A stretch of 62,010 bases of DNA, taken from contig DAKS01000051.1 in the NCBI GenBank assembly GCA_002499195.1, forward strand, positions 1 to 62,010. The letters run 5' to 3'. The stretch is from Euryarchaeota archaeon UBA443 (GTDB taxonomy: Archaea > Thermoplasmatota > Poseidoniia > Poseidoniales > Poseidoniaceae). The notes beneath the pieces are model-generated. The model searched no databases and had not been told where the DNA came from. It worked only from the letters and a program-made list of their open reading frames with translations. Position numbers and translations under genes: made by a program. This document shows, in pieces, positions 36,032-44,214 of the stretch. Position 1 is the stretch's first letter. Each line of letters opens with the position of its first letter.

Positions 36032-37062
36032 CATCGTATCTCGATGCCATAGTTCCAAGTCGATCCGAACACCTCTGGCGCTATACGCCATGGTCAAGGG
36101 TTCATCCTGGAAATGTTGACACTGTTCCAGAAGTCGATTCTGCTATTGTCAATAGTGAGGATTTGAAATTGAATACGGTAGCTTTTGAATCGCTATCAAC
36201 TACAGATATTGCTCGGATTTTTCTTAACGAAATCATGCATGAAACCATAGTTGTGTCATGTGATGATGGAGAAGGACATGTCCACATTCATGCAGGAGGT
36301 CATGCTGTAGCAACACATCTGCACCTTTCGTGCTCAACTGCATCGAATATCGTAATCCATCTGCATGGTGAGCCGGATTGGTTTGGTCTTGCACTTACTG
36401 GGGACATCAATGCTAATGCACGATTGAGTGTGGGCATCATCAACGAACTGTCTTCTGACTCGGTAATGGTTCGCGTCGACGACTGGAACGTTCACAGGGA
36501 CGCTAGTTTCGAATTGGCTACACTATCCATGGGTGGGCATCGAAACAAATCCGATATTCGCTCAACACTCTTGGGAACAAACGCATCACTCAAGCAATTT
36601 ATTGCCGTACATGGTCATGGAACACGTCACGATGATCATCATATTGAGATTCATCATCAGCAACCGCATACAAATTCTCACCTACTTCTGAATGCGGTTT
36701 GTGACGACAGAAGTCATTCCATTGGAACAGGCTCTCTAACCATCGACGACATTGCGCAACATACCGATGCGGGTCAAGTTTTCCGAAATCTGCTATTGTC
36801 ACCATCCTCTCGGGCTGAGGCGATACCTGAACTCGAAGTATTGGCTAACGAAGTTGCTGCATCCCATGGTGCTGCTTCTGCCCCCATCAATCAAGAACAA
36901 TTACATTATCTCATGAGTCGTGGATTATCCAAAGATGAAGCAACTTCAATGATAGTTGAAGGTTTCCTCGTCGATTCATTCACTGACCTTGATTCAGACC
37001 ATGTTCGAGAAGCAATGCAGACTCGCTTAACGGTACATCTTGAATGTCAACTGATCGGGTGA
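36028..37062 (+). CDS. sufD: Fe-S cluster assembly protein SufD
   Basis: Paralogue and partner of SufB. 344 residues with a divergent N-terminal half (SEHLWRYTPWSRV) and the shared C-terminal half: HHDDHH-like HDDHHIEIHHQQPHT, then YLMSRGLSKDEA and MIVEGF. It overlaps sufB by ATGA, and its stop TGA shares bases with a sufS ATG at 37062. Confidence 0.92.
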   Translation: MTSYLDAIVPSRSEHLWRYTPWSRVHPGNVDTVPEVDSAIVNSEDLKLNTVAFESLSTTDIARIFLNEIMHETIVVSCDDGEGHVHIHAGGHAVATHLHLSCSTASNIVIHLHGEPDWFGLALTGDINANARLSVGIINELSSDSVMVRVDDWNVHRDASFELATLSMGGHRNKSDIRSTLLGTNASLKQFIAVHGHGTRHDDHHIEIHHQQPHTNSHLLLNAVCDDRSHSIGTGSLTIDDIAQHTDAGQVFRNLLLSPSSRAEAIPELEVLANEVAASHGAASAPINQEQLHYLMSRGLSKDEATSMIVEGFLVDSFTDLDSDHVREAMQTRLTVHLECQLIG

Positions 37063-38258
37063 TGGACATGGTTATTCAAGATGATTTTCCAATCTTACAA
37101 CGTCAGGTCAATGGTCACCGACTAATTTACCTCGATAATGCTGCAACAACACAGAAACCCGCTGTTGTTATCGATGCGATGAACGATTACTACACTAAGC
37201 ATAACGCAAATGTTCACAGAGCGGTCCACACACTTGCAGGAGAAGCAACCGAAGGTTACGAAGCATGTCGAACATCACTCAAGTCATGGTTTAATGCTGA
37301 ACGTTGTATCTTAACCAGTGGAACCACCGAAGCCATCAATCTTGCAGCCCATGCTTGGGGCCATCCTCAACTGAAAGGACGAGCGATCGTCCTTACGGAG
37401 ATGGAACATCATAGCGACATTGTTCCATGGCAAATGCTTGCTGAAACGTTTGGTAATGAATTGCGATACGTTCCAGTAAAACCTGATTTAACACTCGATA
37501 TGGAGGCTCTGGAAGCATCCGTTGAAGGTGCAGGACTGGTTTGTGTTGTTCACACCTCCAACGTCCTTGGTGTGCGAAATCCAATCGAAGACATTATTCG
37601 AATTGCTCATGCTAACGGTGCAAAAGTTCTACTCGATGCGGCTCAAGGTGCCCCTCACTGTCAGATTAACATGGCTGAACTTGGAGCGGATATGATGGCT
37701 TTATCCGCGCACAAGATGTGTGGTCCAACAGGTATTGGATGCCTTCTAGTCAACGAAGAAACCTTCCAAGAAATGAAGCCGTTCATGGGCGGTGGTGATA
37801 TGATTGAAACCGTCACACTAGAAGGATCCACCTATCAAACAAACGAACATAGATTCGAAGCGGGAACACCCAAAATTGCCGAGGCAATAGGATGGAATGC
37901 AGCGCTCTCCTATCTTGGAGAACTTGACCTCGAAAAGCAACATCACCGACTCTTGGAAATCGCTCGCCATGTTGCAAATGAACTGCGTTCTATGGGCATG
38001 ACCGTGTATGGCCGTCATGATGATGGGGATTCATCGGTTGTATCCTTCCTCCACCCAACACTTCACAGCGAGGATTTCGCTCACCTTCTCGATGCATGCG
38101 GAGTAGCTGTTCGAACTGGCCATCACTGCGCTCAACCACTACTGCACCGTTTGGGCATCAGTGGCACTCTACGTGCCTCATTTTACATTTACAATACCAT
38201 GCAAGATGCGGAAGAGTTCTTGACACACGTACGTGCAATTTTGGAGCGATTTGCATGA
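37062..38258 (+). CDS. sufS: Cysteine desulfurase SufS
   Basis: PLP enzyme that takes sulfur from cysteine for cluster assembly. LDNAATTQKP opens the fold, the Schiff-base Lys218 lies in SAHKMCGPTGIG, and the persulfide Cys356 in RTGHHCAQPL. The length (~398 aa) is typical of group II enzymes. The start could be ATG 37044, 37062 or 37068; 37062 overlaps the sufD stop as TGATG. It overlaps sufE by ATGA. Confidence 0.94.
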   Translation: MDMVIQDDFPILQRQVNGHRLIYLDNAATTQKPAVVIDAMNDYYTKHNANVHRAVHTLAGEATEGYEACRTSLKSWFNAERCILTSGTTEAINLAAHAWGHPQLKGRAIVLTEMEHHSDIVPWQMLAETFGNELRYVPVKPDLTLDMEALEASVEGAGLVCVVHTSNVLGVRNPIEDIIRIAHANGAKVLLDAAQGAPHCQINMAELGADMMALSAHKMCGPTGIGCLLVNEETFQEMKPFMGGGDMIETVTLEGSTYQTNEHRFEAGTPKIAEAIGWNAALSYLGELDLEKQHHRLLEIARHVANELRSMGMTVYGRHDDGDSSVVSFLHPTLHSEDFAHLLDACGVAVRTGHHCAQPLLHRLGISGTLRASFYIYNTMQDAEEFLTHVRAILERFA

Positions 38259-38665
38259 CTTATCCTCAACAACTCGCAGAATTAATCGAAGACTTTCAAT
38301 CCATTGAAGATCGAATGGAGCGACTTGAATATGTCTTTGATCTAGCATCGGAAGTGAATGAACTTCCAACAGAACAATGGAACGATATCACACGGATTCA
38401 AGGATGTCAATCCGAAGCACATATCCGGGTTGATATCGATGAGAACAATGTAAATCTCTTTTCAGGTGCTGATTCCAAACTCGTCCAAGGACTGATGGGT
38501 ATCTTGACCATCGCTATCGATGGTCAACCGTTGGACATTGCTTTGTCATTAACGCCTGAATTTGCCGTTGAAATGGGTATCTTGAATTCACTCTCTCCAT
38601 CCCGAAGTAATGGGTTTAGAAACATGTTTGACAAAGTGATGAATGAGTTACAGGAGATGAAATAA
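38255..38665 (+). CDS. sufE: Sulfur acceptor SufE
   Basis: Takes sulfur from the SufS persulfide and passes it to SufB. 136 residues, with MERLEYVFDLA, then RIQGCQSEAHI, whose Cys is the acceptor, and GLMGILTIAIDG. The ATG at 38255 overlaps the sufS stop; a longer in-frame extension would run inside sufS and is rejected. Its stop overlaps the next ATG (TAATG). Confidence 0.92.
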   Translation: MTYPQQLAELIEDFQSIEDRMERLEYVFDLASEVNELPTEQWNDITRIQGCQSEAHIRVDIDENNVNLFSGADSKLVQGLMGILTIAIDGQPLDIALSLTPEFAVEMGILNSLSPSRSNGFRNMFDKVMNELQEMK

Positions 38666-38982
38666 TGGTCAACGAAGAGCAAGTAATGCAAGCACTGCAG
38701 ACGGTTGAAGATCCAGAATTAGAGATTTCAATCGTTGATCTTGGACTGATTTATGCGGTTCGATTTGAGGATCGAGAAGAAGGTAAACATGCTGAAATCG
38801 ACTTGACGCTGACATCCCCTGGATGTCCAGCAGCACCAGAGATTATGGCTGCTGCTCATCGAGCTGCTCTACAAACAGATGGTTTGGATAGTGTCCATAT
38901 CAATCTGGTTTGGACTCCAAGATGGGACCCCAGAGTGCATGCTACAGAGGATGCCCGTATGGATATGGGTATCTGGGACTGA
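38665..38982 (+). CDS. sufT: SufT-like / MIP18 family (DUF59) protein
   Basis: 105 residues of the DUF59 fold. VEDPELEISIVDLGLIY is the family opening, followed by LTLTSPGCPAAPEI with the conserved Cys, and VWTPRWDP near the end. Members assist iron-sulfur cluster assembly or delivery. Last gene of the suf operon, ending next to the convergent ribK. Confidence 0.9.
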   Translation: MVNEEQVMQALQTVEDPELEISIVDLGLIYAVRFEDREEGKHAEIDLTLTSPGCPAAPEIMAAAHRAALQTDGLDSVHINLVWTPRWDPRVHATEDARMDMGIWD

Positions 38983-39486
38983 CTACTCTCCGACCTGAAG
39001 TGTCACATTATCGCCATCTTCGATGTCGAGGCGTTCTCGCAGAAACGGCCCTGAAATGACTTCTACAACATCTACGTGCCGTGTCAAATCTGGAATGAGA
39101 ATAGCACAATCGATAACGTGCTCTCCATGCGATATTTTCGCTTGGTAAGCTGTTGCTCCTCCGAAGGATACACCATCACGAAGAAACCCTCGGACACGTA
39201 ATGCCTCAAATGCATCTACATTGACCTTTCTCGCTTGTTCAAGCAAACTTACATCAGCATCTAGTGTATCGATTCCGGCCTTATTTCTCAATGCGATATA
39301 GTGAATCAAATGTTCATGCTCAACCTTGATGTTGAGCGTACCTGGCCAAGCAGTTGTTCCAAGAATTGTTCGAAACTGTTCTTGGTAATGTGGTTGTGAC
39401 ATGAATACATGGGCTCGACCTAAGCCACTGCTGACAATTCCATTCAGTTGCACAAATCTATGCGAGACTATCTCCCTTTTCATCAT
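38983..39486 (-). CDS. ribK: CTP-dependent riboflavin kinase (archaeal RibK, DUF120)
   Basis: Makes FMN from riboflavin using CTP, an archaeal speciality. GIVSSGLGRAHVFMS and AWPGTLNIKV match the N-terminal half of the family; GFLRDGVSFGGATAYQAKI and GPFLRERLDIEDGDNV the C-terminal half. At 167 residues it has no N-terminal helix-turn-helix, as in several characterised members. It is divergent from the kbl-like gene. Confidence 0.85.
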   Translation of the reverse strand: MMKREIVSHRFVQLNGIVSSGLGRAHVFMSQPHYQEQFRTILGTTAWPGTLNIKVEHEHLIHYIALRNKAGIDTLDADVSLLEQARKVNVDAFEALRVRGFLRDGVSFGGATAYQAKISHGEHVIDCAILIPDLTRHVDVVEVISGPFLRERLDIEDGDNVTLQVGE

Positions 39487-39551
39487 GCGTATTGAAGCAA
39501 CATCTCACAAAAACCCTTAATCAACCACGTAGAGGAAGGAATAGTGAGACC

Positions 39552-40733
39552 ATGCCGGGCGACATGACGTGGATGAAACAACGCTTTGACGAATTGAATG
39601 AGAAGTCCTTGCTCTGGGAACCTCCTACCTTGGAAGGTCCCAATCAACCCCGTTGTACAATGGAAGGAAAAGCAACCATTATGCTCTCAGCCAACAACTA
39701 TCTCAACCTCACGACACATCCGAAGGTTGTCAAAGCCATGATCGAGGCCACTGCCGCATATGGTGCAGGTAGTGGATCGGTCCGTGCCATTGCGGGTACA
39801 ATGGATCTACATCTTGATGCTGAACGGACGGTAGCCGACTTCAAAGGCGTTGAAGCGGCTTTGATTTATTCCGCTGGTTATACCGCCAACGTTGGACTCA
39901 TACCCACCTTGGTTCAAGGCCCTCAAGACGTCATTATCAGTGATGAATTGAATCATGGTTCAATCATTGATGGTGTACGACTAACAAAGGCCCGACGTGG
40001 CGTTTATGCCCACAACGATATGGGTGAGCTTGAGGCTGTTCTTAGAGCACATGAAGATGCGGAACGAAAACTTATCATCACAGATGGAGTTTTCTCGATG
40101 GATGGTGATTATGCTCCACTCGATGAAGTCAACAAACTTGCTGAAGAATTCGGTGCAATGGTTCTGGTCGATGATTGCCATGGGGAAGGAGTTCTTGGCG
40201 AAGGCGGTCGCGGCATTGTTGACCATTTCAAATTACAAGGTAAGGTTGATTTTGAAGTTGGATCCTTTTCCAAAGCTCTAGGAGTTCAAGGAGGAATCCT
40301 TGCTGGGACCGAAATGACCCGAACACATGCATTGAATCACTCAAGGTCATGGCTTCTATCTGGATCTCAACCTCCAGGTGTAGCGGCTGCCCAAAAAGCA
40401 GCTATTGAAGTGCTCATGGAGGAACCTGAACATCATGCAAAACTTTGGGATAATACCAATTATTTCCGAAAAGAATTGCAATCACTCGGTTTTGATACAG
40501 GTGTTTCTACCACACCAATCATACCGATTATGTGTGGAGAATCCTCAACGGCAAAGGCCATGACAACTCATCTTCAGAAAGAGGGAGTTATGGCAGGAGC
40601 AATCGTGTTCCCTATGGTCGCTCGAGATAAAGCCAGAATTCGAACTCAGATGTCTTCTGGTTTGTCAAGAGAGGATTTGGACGAAGTTTTGAGACTCTTG
40701 GAATCCATTGGACCGAAAGTCGGACTCATTTGA
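39552..40733 (+). CDS. kbl: Glycine C-acetyltransferase-like enzyme (alpha-oxoamine synthase family)
   Basis: PLP enzyme that condenses or cleaves an amino acid and an acyl-CoA; closest by pattern to 2-amino-3-ketobutyrate CoA ligase of threonine breakdown. SANNYLNLTTHP, YGAGSGSVRAIAGTMDLH, DELNHGSIIDG, VDDCHGEGVLG and the PLP Lys in GSFSKALGVQGG are family motifs. ~393 residues from the ATG at 39552, which has GTGAG close upstream. 8-amino-7-oxononanoate synthase or serine palmitoyltransferase activity cannot be excluded. No threonine dehydrogenase is adjacent. Confidence 0.85.
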   Translation: MPGDMTWMKQRFDELNEKSLLWEPPTLEGPNQPRCTMEGKATIMLSANNYLNLTTHPKVVKAMIEATAAYGAGSGSVRAIAGTMDLHLDAERTVADFKGVEAALIYSAGYTANVGLIPTLVQGPQDVIISDELNHGSIIDGVRLTKARRGVYAHNDMGELEAVLRAHEDAERKLIITDGVFSMDGDYAPLDEVNKLAEEFGAMVLVDDCHGEGVLGEGGRGIVDHFKLQGKVDFEVGSFSKALGVQGGILAGTEMTRTHALNHSRSWLLSGSQPPGVAAAQKAAIEVLMEEPEHHAKLWDNTNYFRKELQSLGFDTGVSTTPIIPIMCGESSTAKAMTTHLQKEGVMAGAIVFPMVARDKARIRTQMSSGLSREDLDEVLRLLESIGPKVGLI

Positions 40734-40802
40734 GTAAATTTCAGTATATTTAGATCTTGTCGAAATCTTCCACGATGGAGGATACTTCAGAAAACAAATA
40801 TC

Positions 40803-41417
40803 CTATTCGGATTCAAATGCGTCAACGACTTCTAGAAGTTCGAGATCTTCACCTGCAAGATTGTCAGCCGAATCCTGGCGCGGTTCGACATATGTCTTCA
40901 AATCATCAAATGGGTTTACACCTTCATCGAGCATACACAAAAGACGCCATCGAGGCGCCCAAGATAGATGGACATAAGCAGGACCTGGAAGTAATAAAAC
41001 GAACAAAGAAACGCCACTTGGAATATCGAGGATATTGGAAAAATCCAATCCGAGTAAACCGATACCAATGAATGGCATTGGATACAAGATAATACGAGGC
41101 GGTGCCATTGGCAACCGTTTCGTAAGGGATACAAGAATCAAGGAACTGAAGCCAAGAACCAAACAGGCTGCCATGAACAGTGCTGAAAACAATAACCAAT
41201 TGGAAAACGATTCGTTCAGATTATCGTAGCGCAGTATGTATGGGAAAATAAGAGCTAAACTGATGAGTAAACCATAGAACATTCCAATGTTCGCAGGATG
41301 GCTTAGCCACAAAGGAAGTCTTGAGAATCGACGCGAGAGTGATGTTCCAAAGAGAAGTTCTTGGTGTTCGGAGTCCAGTTCAGAGACAATTTCTGACCAT
41401 TGAACTGGAGTTTCCAT
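40803..41417 (-). CDS. Four-helix membrane protein, unknown
   Basis: About 204 residues with four predicted membrane segments (~45-65, 75-97, 110-127, 133-150) and an acidic C-terminal tail (GEDLELLEVVDAFESE). No recognised family. ATG at 41417 chosen over a TTG at 41423. It follows another unknown membrane gene on the same strand by 58 bases. Confidence 0.6.
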   Translation of the reverse strand: METPVQWSEIVSELDSEHQELLFGTSLSRRFSRLPLWLSHPANIGMFYGLLISLALIFPYILRYDNLNESFSNWLLFSALFMAACLVLGFSSLILVSLTKRLPMAPPRIILYPMPFIGIGLLGLDFSNILDIPSGVSLFVLLLPGPAYVHLSWAPRWRLLCMLDEGVNPFDDLKTYVEPRQDSADNLAGEDLELLEVVDAFESE

Positions 41418-41475
41418 AAGCAAGTGCTGACAAGTTTAGGTTTTCAATGCACCCGTCAATGCTTCAATCAAATCG

Positions 41476-42117
41476 TTATTCTTGGCCCTTTAGTTTCTTA
41501 GCGATTGGTCCTGCTGCATCTTCCAATTCCATCTCTTCTGGCCAATCCCTATCGAGTAAACCATAGTCCATTGACTCTCTTTTTCTCGCATCCTCTATGT
41601 CATCCTCGACATCGTTATGAGCATCTCTGAGGGCAAGGGATTGATTCAGTAAAGCCATAGTTCTGCGAAGATTTGCATCTATGCTTTTATTCTCGGTAAA
41701 GTAACCGAGAATAGTATAATCATCATCCAAGGCTACCAAGTTGTATCCAGAAAGTAAATCATCTGAGATTAATCGATAGCGCTCGTTACCTGCTTTGACC
41801 CAGCGCCCATCATGAAGTCGAATCATTACTTCAGCTTCTTTATCGAAATCCAATTCCATCATCGGATGGGATGAATTTACTGCGAAAGGGATTTGTTGCC
41901 AGCGTTTCCATTGTCGCCAACCAATACTCATGATGAGGACAAATATACAAGCGAAAAATACACTCATGATAGCATTTTGAAAAACGACCATTCCCAGCAC
42001 AGGTGTTGCTAAAAATGCCCCAAATCGGATGAATAAACGACGTGATTGTTCCTGGGCTTTGGGCGTCTGAGAAAAGACGACAAAATGCTTTGGAAGATCC
42101 TCTTCGAACCGATTCAT
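41476..42117 (-). CDS. Two-helix membrane protein, unknown
   Basis: 213 residues: two close membrane segments at ~30-70 (a hairpin), then a soluble domain with MELDFDKEAEVMIRLHDG and a charged C-terminal region. The single SRR/RQWKRWQ positive clusters place the soluble part inside. I do not recognise a family. Its start overlaps the stop of the DUF309 gene by ATGA. Confidence 0.6.
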   Translation of the reverse strand: MNRFEEDLPKHFVVFSQTPKAQEQSRRLFIRFGAFLATPVLGMVVFQNAIMSVFFACIFVLIMSIGWRQWKRWQQIPFAVNSSHPMMELDFDKEAEVMIRLHDGRWVKAGNERYRLISDDLLSGYNLVALDDDYTILGYFTENKSIDANLRRTMALLNQSLALRDAHNDVEDDIEDARKRESMDYGLLDRDWPEEMELEDAAGPIAKKLKGQE

Positions 42118-42506
42118 TTGCTCGCCTCGTTTGCTACTGGTAGGCTCATGTTTTCATAGGTTTGTTGCCATATACCAACGTCTTCGACGTAGATGCTAAT
42201 ATTTTCTACATGCTGTTCAATATCGAATCCCCAAGCCGTCTTCCAAGACGATAATTTAGGAATCAATTTCTCCCATTGATTTGTAACACCTCGAGACTTT
42301 TGACGTTGGTGATTGTAGAGCAATGCTGCGGTTTGTATGAGCCCTTGTACCAATAAGACTTCACTCTTATCCGCATTTCGACGCTTGAGTGAATTCCACA
42401 AATCCTCCCATGCCTCATGAGCATGCCAATATCGACCAGTATCGAAATCAATCCGTCCTTGCTCGAGCAACACCGCTTCATCCGATGAAAGGGGTGATGC
42501 CTCCAT
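42114..42506 (-). CDS. DUF309 family protein
   Basis: About 130 residues, helical. FDTGRYWHAHEAWEDLWNSL and VQGLIQTAALLYNHQR are the family pattern (HExWE-type motif plus an IQ-AA helix). The biochemical role is unknown. ATG 42506 lets the domain begin about 14 residues in; an ATG at 42551 would add an unconserved leader. It is divergent from the DUF835 gene. Confidence 0.75.
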   Translation of the reverse strand: MEASPLSSDEAVLLEQGRIDFDTGRYWHAHEAWEDLWNSLKRRNADKSEVLLVQGLIQTAALLYNHQRQKSRGVTNQWEKLIPKLSSWKTAWGFDIEQHVENISIYVEDVGIWQQTYENMSLPVANEASK

Positions 42507-42609
42507 AGTTGGCCGAGAGCATTGACCATTGAAATGCTTCTCATTTGGCATCAAGCGGCACACAGTTCAAAAGATAAAAGCAAATCTTGGATTCTGCGGG
42601 GTGAGGTTT

Positions 42610-44214
42610 ATGTCGGATTTTGTTCCAGGAGATGTGCTCGAAACAAGACGCGGCGGTGTTGATGTTCTCCGCCATCTTGCACGGGAATTAGCAACATTGG
42701 AGAGAAATGGATCTATCCAAATTCTGCGAAACATTCCGGATGTGGGTCAGCGAACCGGCCACCTCCTAATTTTCGACGGTTCACTTGCCGCTGCATTCCA
42801 TAGTGCGGATACTGACAGATATGGAATTGAGGCACTCCTTGAAATTGAATCCGATGCCTCAGCACTAGATGCTACAATGAGCCTTCATGAAATGTCTGAA
42901 TCATCATACATTTCGACTCTTTCAGAACATCCAGATGCGAATCTCATAGCCTCTGATGAAGAAACCCGAGATGAAGCATGGTGGACAACCGTTCGCTCAC
43001 CTCGACGAAGGAGCGAAAGAGATGAACGACTACCTGAACTGAAACCAAGTGTTGGAGTTCCCGAAGCACTACGACGGAGAAGCGAAGCAAGGTTGAGGAA
43101 TCAAGGCGGGCCAGTTCTTCAACGAGGGCAAGCTTGGCTTGAACACTCAATTGAGCCTGATGAAGTATTCGAGTTAGCAGGCGCTCTAGGGGAAATGGGA
43201 CAACCATTCCTAGTGATATCGCGATTATCCCCGCCTCGAATTGAATCCAGTTACGACATTGATTTGCAACATTATCGATGGTTGTCTGAGACTCAGAACG
43301 AATATACATTGGAGCCTTCGCTCGAATCCATTCGCCGTAGTGTGGATCAATTTTTTGCTGAACATCGTCAAAGTGTCCTCATCCTCGAAGGTATTGAATA
43401 CCTTTCAGGAATTCATGGAGAACAACGAGTTATCGAAATGATAAGAAGCATTGTCGACCAAACTCGGATGAATGGAAACATCTTGATCGTTTCATCAAAC
43501 CTCGAAGCCTTTACTTCACAACATAGATCACGATTGGAACGTGAGTTTAGTATACTGGAAAGCCACCAACTCCAAACATGGTTGCTCGATGTTGAATTGC
43601 TTCAAGAACATCCATACTTTTCAAACATAGATGAAGAACTAGAAGCAACCATCTCTGAGCATTTGGAAGCCAATGTGCATGATCCTGTGCTTCCACCAAA
43701 GCCTGAACTGCATACTCCTGTCGAACAAGTACCACTGCCTGTCGAACATCAAACGATGAAAATCGATGAAGAACTGCAATCAAAAATGCGCTCATGGGCA
43801 AGTAATGATGCAGAAGATTCAGACGAGGAGGTTGAAATTGAAACAGAAACTCTTCCCACAACTGATGAAGTAAAGGTTGAGGTTAAGCCTCGAACTGCTC
43901 AGAGAATCGTTCGAAAGCGCAAGCAGGTGATTCGAACGAGCAAACAGAATTCAATTGATGCGGCAGCAAAGCGTAATGTTGTAATCCCGCCCTTATCCGA
44001 GAAGGATTCAACCCGCGCAAAACCGTTCGTTCCTAATTCAGCAGAGATAGCACATACCCTACCTGAACCGAAACTCCCTCGCAAACGAATTGTTATTCCA
44101 CTACCTATAACAGAACAAAGCAAAGAGGAGAGTCAACCTTCACCCCATGCCCGTGAGCATGCTGTTTCCCGACAGCGTGCATCCGATGAACCTGATTCGG
44201 AGGATAGTGCATGA
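42610..44214 (+). CDS. DUF835 protein with N-terminal GTL-like domain and disordered tail
   Basis: 534 residues. N-terminal ~90 residues (VLRHLARELATLERNGSI, TGHLLIFDGSLAAAFHS) resemble DUF4388/PatA-type signalling domains. A DUF835 domain lies at ~240-330 (SVLILEGIEYLSG, then VDQTRMNGNILIVSSNLEAF), a module known mainly in archaeal regulatory proteins. The last ~170 residues are acidic then basic and likely disordered, with RIVRKRKQVIR. GGTGAGG (42600-42606) precedes the ATG. It overlaps the DnaA-like ATPase gene by ATGA, so the two proteins probably act together. Confidence 0.7.
   Translation: MSDFVPGDVLETRRGGVDVLRHLARELATLERNGSIQILRNIPDVGQRTGHLLIFDGSLAAAFHSADTDRYGIEALLEIESDASALDATMSLHEMSESSYISTLSEHPDANLIASDEETRDEAWWTTVRSPRRRSERDERLPELKPSVGVPEALRRRSEARLRNQGGPVLQRGQAWLEHSIEPDEVFELAGALGEMGQPFLVISRLSPPRIESSYDIDLQHYRWLSETQNEYTLEPSLESIRRSVDQFFAEHRQSVLILEGIEYLSGIHGEQRVIEMIRSIVDQTRMNGNILIVSSNLEAFTSQHRSRLEREFSILESHQLQTWLLDVELLQEHPYFSNIDEELEATISEHLEANVHDPVLPPKPELHTPVEQVPLPVEHQTMKIDEELQSKMRSWASNDAEDSDEEVEIETETLPTTDEVKVEVKPRTAQRIVRKRKQVIRTSKQNSIDAAAKRNVVIPPLSEKDSTRAKPFVPNSAEIAHTLPEPKLPRKRIVIPLPITEQSKEESQPSPHAREHAVSRQRASDEPDSEDSA

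Noticed and set aside
38096..38254. N-terminal extension of SufE
   Set aside because: It lies inside sufS in another frame and carries no family similarity; the ATG at 38255 overlaps the sufS stop as expected.
38983..39486. Loss of the helix-turn-helix domain in RibK as an oddity
   Set aside because: Characterised archaeal riboflavin kinases exist without it, so this is ordinary.
43680..44214. DNA-binding role for the basic tail of the DUF835 protein
   Set aside because: The segment is low complexity with scattered Arg/Lys; no fold or known DNA-binding motif can be supported.
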